Origin: Streptomyces sp. NBC_00442
Lineage (GTDB): Bacteria; Actinomycetota; Actinomycetes; Streptomycetales; Streptomycetaceae
Assembly (NCBI RefSeq): GCF_036014195.1
Contig: NZ_CP107918.1
Coordinates: forward strand, 6,820,001-6,884,000
Reading direction: 5' to 3'
Length of the DNA: 64,000 nt
In this document: positions 8,044 to 16,287 of the stretch, in pieces
How the letters are laid out: the number at the start of each line of letters is the position of its first letter
Numbering within the stretch: position 1 is the first letter of the stretch
Translations under genes and position numbers: made by a program
The notes under the pieces: generated by a model
What the model saw: only the letters and a program-made list of their open reading frames with translations
What the model was told of the DNA's origin: nothing
The model's database searches: none

Positions 8044-8622
8044 TCACAGACCCGGGGCGCCCCAGACCGGGAACCAGCGGGACAGATCCTTCTCGATCCG
8101 CACGTCGTCCGCGAGGACCGCGCTGATCCGCAGTTCGAGTGCGTTGTCCCGCCGGTCCGCGGACAGCGGCGCGAACGGATAGAACGTGCCCCGCTTGTAG
8201 AGGTACACCAAGGCGAACGCCCGGCCCTCCGCGTCCTCGAACCCGACCAGCGAACACAGGAGTTGAGGGCCGAACCCGGCCCCTTCGAGTGCGCTGTTCA
8301 CGGCGTGCAGATCGCCCACGAGCGAGGTCAGGCCGTCGGGGCCCCGACGGGAGAGCAGCCACGAGAAACCGTAGGAGTCACGGCTGAACTCCACAGGGGC
8401 GCCCCCGCGTTCGCCGTCCGCTTCGAGCAGCTGTGTCACGTCCTCGCGGATCCCGGCGAAGGCCCGGCCCTCCACGGTGGTGAAGCACACCGAACCCCGG
8501 CCGGTCGGCGTGAACCCGGTGGCCGCCCGCAGGGTCACCACGGCGGACGGCAGCGCGAACAGCCGGTCGAGGTCGGGTGCGGCGGGCCGGGTGCGGCCGA
8601 GCAGGACGTCCAGGAAACCCAT
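8044..8622 (-). CDS. pspAB: PspA-associated protein PspAB
   Basis: A 192-residue soluble protein starting MGFLDVLLGRTRPAAPDLDRLF, the N-terminus typical of PspAB proteins of actinobacteria. The middle carries a SLLS-type strand and the C-terminus a LVYLYKRGTFYPF segment. PspAB genes normally sit beside htpX, as here (55 bp downstream of it), and are linked to the phage-shock envelope-stress response through PspA. No PspA gene is in this window. Its biochemical role is unknown. It is the last gene of the minus-strand block that begins with the precursor peptide at 15.9 kb, though it may have its own promoter. Confidence 0.75.
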   Translation of the reverse strand: MGFLDVLLGRTRPAAPDLDRLFALPSAVVTLRAATGFTPTGRGSVCFTTVEGRAFAGIREDVTQLLEADGERGGAPVEFSRDSYGFSWLLSRRGPDGLTSLVGDLHAVNSALEGAGFGPQLLCSLVGFEDAEGRAFALVYLYKRGTFYPFAPLSADRRDNALELRISAVLADDVRIEKDLSRWFPVWGAPGL

Positions 8623-8677
8623 GCGCTGTGTCCTTCGTCAGAAGGGGCCGACCCGTGTCCGGGGGCCCGTGTCCCGG

Positions 8678-9601
8678 TCATGCCGGACGCCCGAGCTCCG
8701 CCGAGATCCTGGCCAGCCGTTCCAGGCGCTCCTCCAGACTCGGGTGGGTGGCGAAGAGCCGGGCGACGCGGCTGCCCGCGCCGAGAGCGGGCACGAAGTA
8801 GAAGGCGTTGAACGCACTCGCGGTGCGCAGGTCCTTGCCGGGGATGCGGGCGATGTCGCCGTCGAGCTTGGTCAGCGCGGAGGCGAGGGCGGACGGATGC
8901 CCGGTCAGCAGCGCGCCGGCCCGGTCGGCGGCCAGTTCGCGGTAGCGCGAGAGCGTGCGGATGAGGAGGAAGCTCAGCGAGTACACCAGCGCCGAGACCC
9001 CCATGACGGCCGCGAGGACCACCATCGTGTTCTGGTCGCGCCGTCCGCGGCCCCCGTACAGCTGCGAGTAGAACGCGAAGCGCACGACGAGCCCCGCGAC
9101 CACGCCGAGGAACGAGGCGACGGTGATCACCGCGACGTCGCGGTGCGCCACGTGCGACAGCTCGTGCGCCAGCACTCCCTCCAGTTCGTCGGGCTCCAGA
9201 CGGCGCAGCAGCCCCGTGGTGACGCAGAGCACCGCGTGGTCGGCGTTGCGGCCGGTGGCGAACGCGTTGGGCAGGTCCGTGTCGGCGACGGCGAGCTGCG
9301 GCCTCGGCATGTCCGCGGTGGCGCACAGCCGGTCGACGACGCCGTGCAGATGCGGCTGCTCCTGGCGGGTCACGACCCGGCCGTGCATCGCGTACAGGGC
9401 GATCCGGTCGGAGAACCAGTACTGAGACCACAGGACGGCCGCCGCCACCACGACGACCACGACCACCGACTTGAGCAGGACCACGAGGACCGCGACGAAG
9501 GCCACGTACAGCAGGCCCAGCAGGAACACCGTGACCAGCATGCGCGTGGTCAGCTCCCGGTCCGGTGCGAAACGGGTGCGCACAGCCGTCCTTTTGATCA
9601 T
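8678..9601 (-). CDS. htpX: HtpX-like M48 membrane zinc protease
   Basis: A 307-residue integral-membrane peptidase. Hydrophobic segments at about residues 21-60 precede the cytoplasmic zinc motif HELSH (146-150). The third metal ligand is probably the Glu in YRELAADRAGALL, and there is a further hydrophobic pair between the two. HtpX degrades damaged membrane proteins during envelope stress. The ATG at 9601 has GGAG nine bases upstream. It lies 59 bp after the NHLM ABC gene and directly before pspAB, a pairing seen across Streptomyces, so it could respond to membrane damage independently of the export operon. Confidence 0.85.
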   Translation of the reverse strand: MIKRTAVRTRFAPDRELTTRMLVTVFLLGLLYVAFVAVLVVLLKSVVVVVVVAAAVLWSQYWFSDRIALYAMHGRVVTRQEQPHLHGVVDRLCATADMPRPQLAVADTDLPNAFATGRNADHAVLCVTTGLLRRLEPDELEGVLAHELSHVAHRDVAVITVASFLGVVAGLVVRFAFYSQLYGGRGRRDQNTMVVLAAVMGVSALVYSLSFLLIRTLSRYRELAADRAGALLTGHPSALASALTKLDGDIARIPGKDLRTASAFNAFYFVPALGAGSRVARLFATHPSLEERLERLARISAELGRPA

Positions 9602-9660
9602 GGCCTACTCCAGGAGCGTGCGGTGATGCTCACCCTCCACCATGCCACCGCGCGGGGCAT

Positions 9661-12522
9661 TCAGAGCAGCTGGCGTCGCACCAACTCGTGCAGGCTTCCG
9701 CCGGGATCGGCGAGGAGCTCGGCGGGCGGCCCCTGCTGTACCACGCGGCCCTCCGCCATGACGATCACCCGGTCGGCGTCCAGGACCGTGGAGAGCCGGT
9801 GGGCGATGACGAGACGGGTGGCGTCGAGACCCCTGGTGCTCTCCATCACGACGCGCTGGGTCTCGTTGTCCAGGGCGCTCGTGGCCTCGTCGAAGAACAG
9901 CACGCGGGGGCGCCGCACCAACGCCTGGGCGATCATGAGGCGCTGGCGCTGGCCGCCCGAGATGGCCCCGCCGCCGGAGATCATGGTGTGGAGCCCCATC
10001 GGCATCCGCTTGATGTCTTCGGCGAGCCCCGCCATCGCGGCCGCCTGCCACGCCTCCTCCTGGCTGAACGCCTCCGCGCCGCAGATGCAGTCCAGGATCG
10101 ACCCGGAGAGCGGCTGGGCGTTCTGCAGCACGACCCCGCACTGGCGGCGCACGGCCGCCCGGTCGAGGGCGGACAGGTCCTGGCCGTCGTACAGGACGCT
10201 GCCCGACACCGGGTCGTCGAAGCCGATGAGCAGGCGCAGCAGGGTCGACTTGCCGCAGCCGCTGGGCCCGACGACCGCCACGAACTCGCCCGGCGCCACC
10301 TTCAGCGACACGTCGTCCAGGACGAGCGGGGCGTCGTCGGCGTAGCGGAAGGACACCCCTCGTGCCTCGATCCCGCCCGACAGGACACCGGGCTGGGTGC
10401 TGGCCCCGCGCACCTCGGGTGCTTCGTCGAGCACCGGCCTGATCTGCTCGAACATGGGCAGCACCGCGGCGGCCGAGACGAACGCCCCGGTGAGCTGGGT
10501 GACGGCCGTGAGCAGCATCGTCACCGCGGTGTTGAACGTCAGGAACGCGCCGGCCGACAGCGAACCGCGGGCCGGCCCCGCGAGCAGGGCGAACATCAGG
10601 AGTGAACACAGCGGCAGATACACGGCGTTGAGGACCGTCGTCATGTTCGTGATCCGCCCGGCCCGCTTGTGGAGCTCCCTGCTGCGCGCGAATTCGCCCG
10701 CCCACGCGCCGTAGGCGAAGCTCTCGGCCGCCGCGACCCGCAGTTTGGGCAGTCCGCGCAGGGTCTGGAACGCCTGGTTGTTGAGCTTGTTGCTCAGCGC
10801 GACCAGACGGCGCTGCCAGCGCAGCTCCCCCATCCCCAGGGCGAGGAACACCGCCGCGACGACCAGGAGCACGGCGATCGCCACCAGGGCGAGCGGCACG
10901 CTGAAGCACAGCAGCAGGACCAGGTTGACGAGCCCGACCGTGCCCGCCTGCAGGACGACGGGAGCGGTGCCCGAAAGGACCCGGCGGATCGCGCCGACCC
11001 CCATCGCCGCACTCGCCAGCTCGCCGGTGGAACGCCCGGCGAAGAACGCGGTCGGAAGCCTCAACAGGCGGTCCCACACGGCGGGTTGGAGGGTGGCTTC
11101 GATACGTCCCTCCATGCGCAGGACGGTGAGGTTCTGGAGCAGCGTGAACGCGGCCGACACGACGGCGCCGACGACGACGGCCAGCGACACCTGCACGATG
11201 AGATCCGTCTCGGCGCGCGGCACGAACGAGCCGAGCACCTGACCGGTCGCGAGCGGCACCAGGGCGCCGAGCGCCACCGTCACGAGGCCGGCGAGGAGCA
11301 GCCGGCGCAGGTCCGGACGGGTGCCGCGCAGGCTGAAGCGCAGTAGCCCCCAGGCGCCGAGGGGCCGCTCGGGCAGCGGGCGGTAGAACATCACGGCGCG
11401 CCGCTCGAACTCCCCGGCATTGCCCGCGTCCACCCGGGTGCGCCGGCCCGACGCCGGGTGCACCGCGTCGTACCCGCCGCGCCGCCACAGCAGCGCGACC
11501 GGTGTGCCGCTCGTGCGGTGGCCCACCAGCGGGCCGGAGTCCTCGCGCCACCAGCGGCCGTCGAGTCTCACCGGCCGGGTGCGGATCCGCGAGCCGACCG
11601 CGACCCGCTCGACGGGGTCGGTCCGGTCGCCGACCGCGCCGCCGAGCGAGGGGTCGGCCAGGGTGATGCCGGCCGCCTCGGCGACGAGCCGGCAGGCCGC
11701 GTACGTCACGTCGTCGCCCGGCGACGCGGCGCGCGACGGCGCGCCGCGGGTGCGGCCGATGGAGGTCAGCAGCGCCCGGTCCGCCTCCTCGCGGACGGTC
11801 TCGCCCGCCTTGATCCCGGCCGCGGTGCGGTCCTCGTGGGCGCGCTCCATGCGCTCGATCCAGCGGTCCAGCGCCGAAAGGAGCCGGTACTGCTGATTGA
11901 CCATGCCCTGCCACAGGGCGCCGTCGACGAGCAGGTCACCGGCCGCCTCGGCGCTGAACGCGGCCCCGTACTGCACGCTGCCGGGCGCGACCGCGAGCCA
12001 CAGATTGTCGTCGTCGGCCACCGCGTCGTCCGGGGCCGTACGGCCGTCCAACGGGGCCTCGAACAGCACCCGTTGACCCCGTGCCACCCCCAGCGAGAAG
12101 GCATGCTCCAACAGACTCAGGGCCGCGTCACCGGTGTCGTACCCGCTCGCGCTGAAGCCCTCGTACCCCGTGGAGTGCGGAGGCCGGTACAGCTCGCGCA
12201 GCGGGATGCGGCGCAGCACGCACCCCCGCAGGGGGCGGCCGACCAGGGTGTGGCGCGGGCCTTCGACGGGCCCGAGGAGCAGGGTGCCCGGTTCGAGGCG
12301 GCCGAGGAAGTGCCAGTGGCCGCCGTCCGCCGCGTCGACCGCGAACAGGTCGAGGGCGCCGCTCACCACCTGCCACAGCACCTCGGGGCCCTGGAGCGAG
12401 AAGCCGGGCAGACCGGCGCAGTCGATGTGCTGCCCGAGCCCGGCGAGCGCGGCGGCGACGGGGTCGTGCCCCTGGGCGGCCGGGCTCTGCGCGGGGTGCG
12501 GGAAGGGGTGTGGCGAGGTCAC
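9661..12522 (-). CDS. NHLM-type bacteriocin ABC transporter, ATP-binding protein
   Basis: A 953-residue protein of the second NHLM exporter type. An N-terminal region of about 400 residues has no peptidase motif; a six-helix ABC transmembrane domain follows, then an ATPase with Walker A GPSGCGKST, signature ISGGQRQRLMIAQAL and Walker B VLFFDEATSALD. The GTG at 12522 lies two bases after the TGA of the C39 exporter gene, with AGGGAGC upstream. The frame continues open into that gene but is not ABC-like there. It probably forms a heteromeric or accessory exporter with the C39 protein for the peptide at 15.7-15.9 kb. The peptide-like substrate is inferred from context. Confidence 0.83.
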   Translation of the reverse strand: MTSPHPFPHPAQSPAAQGHDPVAAALAGLGQHIDCAGLPGFSLQGPEVLWQVVSGALDLFAVDAADGGHWHFLGRLEPGTLLLGPVEGPRHTLVGRPLRGCVLRRIPLRELYRPPHSTGYEGFSASGYDTGDAALSLLEHAFSLGVARGQRVLFEAPLDGRTAPDDAVADDDNLWLAVAPGSVQYGAAFSAEAAGDLLVDGALWQGMVNQQYRLLSALDRWIERMERAHEDRTAAGIKAGETVREEADRALLTSIGRTRGAPSRAASPGDDVTYAACRLVAEAAGITLADPSLGGAVGDRTDPVERVAVGSRIRTRPVRLDGRWWREDSGPLVGHRTSGTPVALLWRRGGYDAVHPASGRRTRVDAGNAGEFERRAVMFYRPLPERPLGAWGLLRFSLRGTRPDLRRLLLAGLVTVALGALVPLATGQVLGSFVPRAETDLIVQVSLAVVVGAVVSAAFTLLQNLTVLRMEGRIEATLQPAVWDRLLRLPTAFFAGRSTGELASAAMGVGAIRRVLSGTAPVVLQAGTVGLVNLVLLLCFSVPLALVAIAVLLVVAAVFLALGMGELRWQRRLVALSNKLNNQAFQTLRGLPKLRVAAAESFAYGAWAGEFARSRELHKRAGRITNMTTVLNAVYLPLCSLLMFALLAGPARGSLSAGAFLTFNTAVTMLLTAVTQLTGAFVSAAAVLPMFEQIRPVLDEAPEVRGASTQPGVLSGGIEARGVSFRYADDAPLVLDDVSLKVAPGEFVAVVGPSGCGKSTLLRLLIGFDDPVSGSVLYDGQDLSALDRAAVRRQCGVVLQNAQPLSGSILDCICGAEAFSQEEAWQAAAMAGLAEDIKRMPMGLHTMISGGGAISGGQRQRLMIAQALVRRPRVLFFDEATSALDNETQRVVMESTRGLDATRLVIAHRLSTVLDADRVIVMAEGRVVQQGPPAELLADPGGSLHELVRRQLL

Positions 12523-12523
12523 C

Positions 12524-14803
12524 TCAGTGCTCCCTGACCAGCTCGGCGTAGGGGCCCCCGGCCGCGACCAGCTCCTCGTGACGGCCCCGCTCGACGACGC
12601 TTCCGTGGTCGAGTACCACGATCTCGTCGCTGTCGCGGACCGTGCTGAGGCGATGCGCGATGACCACGCAGGCGCAGCCGCGGCGGCGCAGATTGTCGAT
12701 GATGACGTGCTCGGTCTCGGCGTCCAGCGCGCTGGTGACCTCGTCGAGGACCAGGATGCTGGGCGTGCGCACCAGCGCCCGAGCGATCTCCAGGCGCTGG
12801 CGCTGACCACCGGAGAAGTTGCGCCCGTCCTGCTCGACGCGGCTGTGGATGCCGCCGGGGCGGCGCGCGACGACCTCGTACAGGGCCGCGTCCTTGAGGG
12901 CGGCGACGACGGCGTCGTCCGGGATCGAGGGGTCCCACAGCGCGATGTTGTCCCGCACCGTGCCCTCGAAGAGGAAGACGTCCTGGTCGACGAAGGACAC
13001 CGACGCGGCGAGCGCGCCCCGCGGAATGTCCTCCAGGCGCCGCCCGTCGATGCGGATGGTGCCCTCCCAAGGCGCGTACAGGCCCGAAATCAGCCGGGAC
13101 ACCGTCGACTTGCCGCTCCCCGAGCCGCCGACCAGGGCCACCTGGCGGCCCGGTCCGACGGTCAGCGAGAACCCGGTGAGCAGGGGCTTGTCGAGCGGGC
13201 TGTAGCCGAAGGTGATGTCGTCGAGCGTCACATGGCCCTTGAGGCGGCGGGTGCTCGCGGGCGGCTCGGGCCGCGCGTGCAGCGCGTCCACGGGGAAGTT
13301 CTCGACGTCCTTGAGCCGGGCCACGTCCGCCGCGAAGTCCTGGACGCGCCCCGCCACGCCGTTGAGGCGGGTGACCGGGGCGGTGAAACGGGTCACGAGC
13401 GCCTGGAACGCGACGAGCAGACCGATCGAGAGGTGCCCCTGGACCGCCCGCAGCCCGCCGATCCACAGGATCAGCGCGCTGTTCAGCGTGGCGAGCGCGG
13501 GGGCGGCCACGCCGAGCCAGGCGCTGGGCACCCCCAGACGCTGCTGTTCGTCGAGGGTGGTGGCGTGCTGGCCCGCCCACCGGCGGAAGAACCCGTTCTC
13601 ACCGCCGGTCGCCTTCATCGTCTCGATCAACTGCAGCCCGGTGTAGGAGGTGTTGGTGAGCCGGGCGCTGTCGGCGCGCAGCTTCTGCGTGCCGGTGGCG
13701 CGCAGCCGCACCACCACGCGCATCGCGACGACGTTGAGGAGCGCGATGGCGACCCCGATGACGGTCAGCTGCGGATCGTAGGTCCACAGCAGGACGGCGT
13801 ACAGCAGCACGACGATGCCGTCCACGGCCGCCGCGGTCAGGTCCCTGGCCAGGGTCTCGGCGACCGCGTCGTTGGACTGGAGCCGCTGCACGAGGTCGGC
13901 GGGACTGCGCTGCGCGAAGAACGTGACCGGCAGCCTCAGCAGATGACGGAAGAACCGGGCGCTGCTCAGCGTGGAGGAGATGATCCGCCCGCGCAGCAGA
14001 TTGGCCTGCTGGAGCCAGGTCAGGACGACCGTCAGCGCCACCATGGTGCCCATGGCCGCGAACAGCACACCCAGCAAGGAGCTCTGATGGCCTATCAGGA
14101 AGAGGTCGATGTAGGTGCGGCTCAGCGCGGGCAGCGTGGCGCCGACGGCCACCAGGAGCAGGCTGGCGAGCAGCGAGGCGAGCATCGTGCCCGTGGTGCC
14201 GCGCAGCCGGGCGGGCAGCGCGCGAAGGACACCGGGCCTGCGGCCGCCGCGCCGGAAGCCGGGGCCCGGCTCCAGGACGAGGACCACGCCGGTGAAGCTC
14301 GTGTCGAAGTCCTCCGACGCCACGAAGCGGCGGCCCTTGTCGGGGTCGTTGATGTGGACGCCCCGGCGGCCCAGCCGGCGCCCCGTGCCGTCGTACACGA
14401 CGTAGTGGTTGAACTCCCAGAACAGGATGGCCGGCGCACGCACCTCGGCGAGCGCGGCCGGTTCCATCTGCATGCCCTTGGCCGTCAGCCCGTAACTACG
14501 GGCCGCCTTCAAGATGTTGCTGGCCCGTGAGCCGTCGCGCGAGACGCCGCAGGCGATGCGCAGTTCCTCCAGGGGCACGTGGCGGCCATAGTGGGCGAGC
14601 ACCATGGCGAGCGAGGCGGCGCCGCATTCGAGCGCCTCCATCTGGAGCACGGTGGGGGTGCGCACGCTCGTCGTGCGCCGCGCCCCGGGCGCCCGTCGGC
14701 GACGGCGGGAGCGCCGGGCGCGGCCGGCCGGCGCGGGCCCGGCGCGGCCGTGACCGGCGGGCGCGAGGCCGGGGGAGGGGGGTGTGGTGTGCGGTGCGGT
14801 CAC
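12524..14803 (-). CDS. C39 peptidase-containing ABC exporter (NHLM/PCAT type)
   Basis: A 759-residue bifunctional exporter. An Arg-rich N-terminus leads into a C39 cysteine protease with the catalytic Cys60 in LQMEALECGAASLAMVL; the His is in FNHYVVYDG and the Asp in INDPDKG. A six-helix membrane domain and an ATPase follow, with Walker A GGSGSGKST, signature FSGGQRQRLEIARAL and Walker B LVLDEVTSALD. Such proteins remove double-glycine leaders while exporting the core. The GTG at 14803 overlaps the HlyD stop (GTGA); a TTG 12 bases upstream would be the alternative. The substrate is most likely the VSGG-leader peptide encoded at 15679-15903. Confidence 0.88.
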   Translation of the reverse strand: MTAPHTTPPSPGLAPAGHGRAGPAPAGRARRSRRRRRAPGARRTTSVRTPTVLQMEALECGAASLAMVLAHYGRHVPLEELRIACGVSRDGSRASNILKAARSYGLTAKGMQMEPAALAEVRAPAILFWEFNHYVVYDGTGRRLGRRGVHINDPDKGRRFVASEDFDTSFTGVVLVLEPGPGFRRGGRRPGVLRALPARLRGTTGTMLASLLASLLLVAVGATLPALSRTYIDLFLIGHQSSLLGVLFAAMGTMVALTVVLTWLQQANLLRGRIISSTLSSARFFRHLLRLPVTFFAQRSPADLVQRLQSNDAVAETLARDLTAAAVDGIVVLLYAVLLWTYDPQLTVIGVAIALLNVVAMRVVVRLRATGTQKLRADSARLTNTSYTGLQLIETMKATGGENGFFRRWAGQHATTLDEQQRLGVPSAWLGVAAPALATLNSALILWIGGLRAVQGHLSIGLLVAFQALVTRFTAPVTRLNGVAGRVQDFAADVARLKDVENFPVDALHARPEPPASTRRLKGHVTLDDITFGYSPLDKPLLTGFSLTVGPGRQVALVGGSGSGKSTVSRLISGLYAPWEGTIRIDGRRLEDIPRGALAASVSFVDQDVFLFEGTVRDNIALWDPSIPDDAVVAALKDAALYEVVARRPGGIHSRVEQDGRNFSGGQRQRLEIARALVRTPSILVLDEVTSALDAETEHVIIDNLRRRGCACVVIAHRLSTVRDSDEIVVLDHGSVVERGRHEELVAAGGPYAELVREH

Positions 14804-15603
14804 GGGAGCAGCCAATCGAGGGGACGCCGGTCGGCCAGGTGGACGGTGGCGGTGGCCGGGGTCATGGAGTCGACGGCGAACGGCGGGCCGTCGGCCGACG
14901 ACCAGCGGTAGCCGGACGCCGTGGGCGCGCGGTCCAGGCGTACGAGAACCGCGACGGGTCTGCCCTGTTGCGACACCTGCTCGGCGAGGCGGGCGTCGCC
15001 GAGGAACGCGGCGATCTGCTGGCCGCTCTGCGCGGTCCTGCCGACGGCGGCGACCCGCCCGCGCAGCACCCCGTACCGGTCGGCCGGGACGGACTGCACG
15101 CCGAGGTCGACGCGGGCGCCCACCGGCACCTGCGCACCGCTGTCGCCGGGCACGTACACCATGGCCACCAGGGGGTCGTCGGGGCCGCCGGCGCGTTCCA
15201 CGCTGGCCACGTTCGCGCCGGTGGCGACGACGGATCCGATGGTGGCGCCGAGACCGGTGAGTCGCCCCGCGGCGATCACACGGACGGTCCGGTCGCCCTG
15301 GGCGGTACGCACCTTCAGGAGCGGCGCGTCGGCGGCAAGGGACTGGCCCTCCTTGGCGAACACCGCGGTGATCTGGCCCGCCACCGGGCTCTGCAGGACA
15401 TAGCTGCCCTGGGCGTGCGTGAGGACGGCGGGGGCGTCGATCGTGGAGGAGACGGAACCCTCGACGGCCCAGAAACAGGCGGCGGCCATGACCATCACGG
15501 TGACCAGAAGAACGAGCCTGCCCTGCGGGCGCGCGAAACGCACCGGCAGGTCGAGTTCCTCCGGCGACTGCAGTTTGGAAAGGGCCTGTTGGCGAAACTG
15601 CAC
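14800..15603 (-). CDS. HlyD-family adaptor for peptide export
   Basis: A 267-residue single-pass protein. A short cytoplasmic N-terminus, one membrane helix (about 30-47) and an extracellular part with the HlyD biotinyl-lipoyl pattern: APAVLTHAQGSYVLQSPVAG, then a KEGQSLAADAPLLKV strand. NHLM-type adaptors have this short form, without the long coiled coil seen in Gram-negative HlyD. The GTG start has AGGGAAG upstream. It lies between the precursor gene (with a hairpin in between) and the C39 exporter, whose start overlaps its stop. It should couple the exporter to the cell surface. Confidence 0.83.
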   Translation of the reverse strand: MQFRQQALSKLQSPEELDLPVRFARPQGRLVLLVTVMVMAAACFWAVEGSVSSTIDAPAVLTHAQGSYVLQSPVAGQITAVFAKEGQSLAADAPLLKVRTAQGDRTVRVIAAGRLTGLGATIGSVVATGANVASVERAGGPDDPLVAMVYVPGDSGAQVPVGARVDLGVQSVPADRYGVLRGRVAAVGRTAQSGQQIAAFLGDARLAEQVSQQGRPVAVLVRLDRAPTASGYRWSSADGPPFAVDSMTPATATVHLADRRPLDWLLP

Positions 15604-15637
15604 GGAACTCTTCCCTCAGCCGTGAACGATCGGCAAT

Positions 15638-15668
15638 GAGCCCCGGAACCTGTTGGGTTCCGGGGCTC
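15638..15668 (-). terminator. Strong hairpin between precursor peptide and exporter genes
   Basis: A perfect 13-bp stem (GAGCCCCGGAACC with its complement) around a five-base loop, 11 bases after the precursor stop codon and 35 bases before the adaptor start. Placed inside the operon, it probably ends most transcripts after the precursor or protects its mRNA, so that precursor exceeds exporter. There is no U-tract. Confidence 0.75.
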
Positions 15669-15678
15669 GAATGCGATC

Positions 15679-15903
15679 TCAGAGACCGGCGACGAGGCCC
15701 GTGGCCAGGCCCGTGACGGCGCCCGTGTTCACACCGGTGACCGAGCCGACGAGGCCCGTGACCGAGTTGACGATGCCCGAGACGGGGAGCACGGAGTCGG
15801 CGGTGCCGGTCACGTTGGAGAGCGCGGTGCCGACCAGGCCGCCGGACACGTTGTCCAGGTCGGCGTCGGAGATCTCGAGGGTCGCAACCTGAGCGTTGTT
15901 CAT
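15679..15903 (-). CDS. Double-glycine precursor peptide with glycine-zipper core
   Basis: A 74-residue peptide. The leader MNNAQVATLEISDADLDNVS ends in GG (residues 21-22), the classic C39 cleavage site, with the acidic LEISDADLDNVSGG pattern of class II bacteriocin leaders. The predicted 52-residue core begins LVGTALSNVTG and is almost only Val, Gly, Thr, Leu, Ser and Ala. It has no Cys, Lys or Arg, four VTG triplets and serial GxxxG motifs toward the C-terminus. That is a glycine-zipper pattern able to pack in membranes or self-assemble. ATG 15903 has AAAGG seven bases upstream; an in-frame ATG at 15918 would add five residues. No modifying enzyme is nearby. Confidence 0.85.
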   Translation of the reverse strand: MNNAQVATLEISDADLDNVSGGLVGTALSNVTGTADSVLPVSGIVNSVTGLVGSVTGVNTGAVTGLATGLVAGL

Positions 15904-15918
15904 GGTTCTGCCTTTCAT

Positions 15919-16287
15919 GGGGACATTTCCTATCGGGAACTCCTTGCCGGTGCTCCCGCAGTGGCCAGGATCAAAACACGCCGACTGCGTGCGCAGCCAA
16001 TCGCCGCGGCTCTGATCAGGCGGTGTGTCCCCTTTCTAAATGGCAGTGGGTGCAGGCACGTTCATGATTTGGGGGCAGATTCTTCACGAGCTTCACCGGA
16101 CGAATTCCGGGAGTGCGCGCTTTTCTTTTCCCGGGTCCTTCCGAAGTGGGACACTCCCGTACCAAAGCCGCTGCCCGGGGCGGCCGCTCCGGGGCGGCCC
16201 GCGGTCCCGGTGACGGGTCTGCGCACGGGATGTGCAGGTTCTCGGAAGGTGTCCTTCCGCTTGCCTGCGGGACACGTCTGGGGCGCC
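15919..16287. other. Intergenic region upstream of the precursor peptide
   Basis: A 369-base stretch between the chitinase stop and the precursor start. It should hold the promoter of the peptide-export operon and the chitinase terminator. Base composition is less GC-rich in places (for example around 16020-16090 and 16115-16135). I see no convincing gene and no clear promoter hexamers. Confidence 0.4.

Noticed and set aside
12523..12810. Upstream extension of the NHLM ABC frame
   Set aside because: It overlaps the end of the C39 exporter and is Arg/Ser-rich noise; GTG 12522 fits the overlap and ribosome site.
16016..16287. A second peptide precursor upstream of the first
   Set aside because: Short minus-strand frames exist but none has a double-glycine leader or a ribosome site at the right place.
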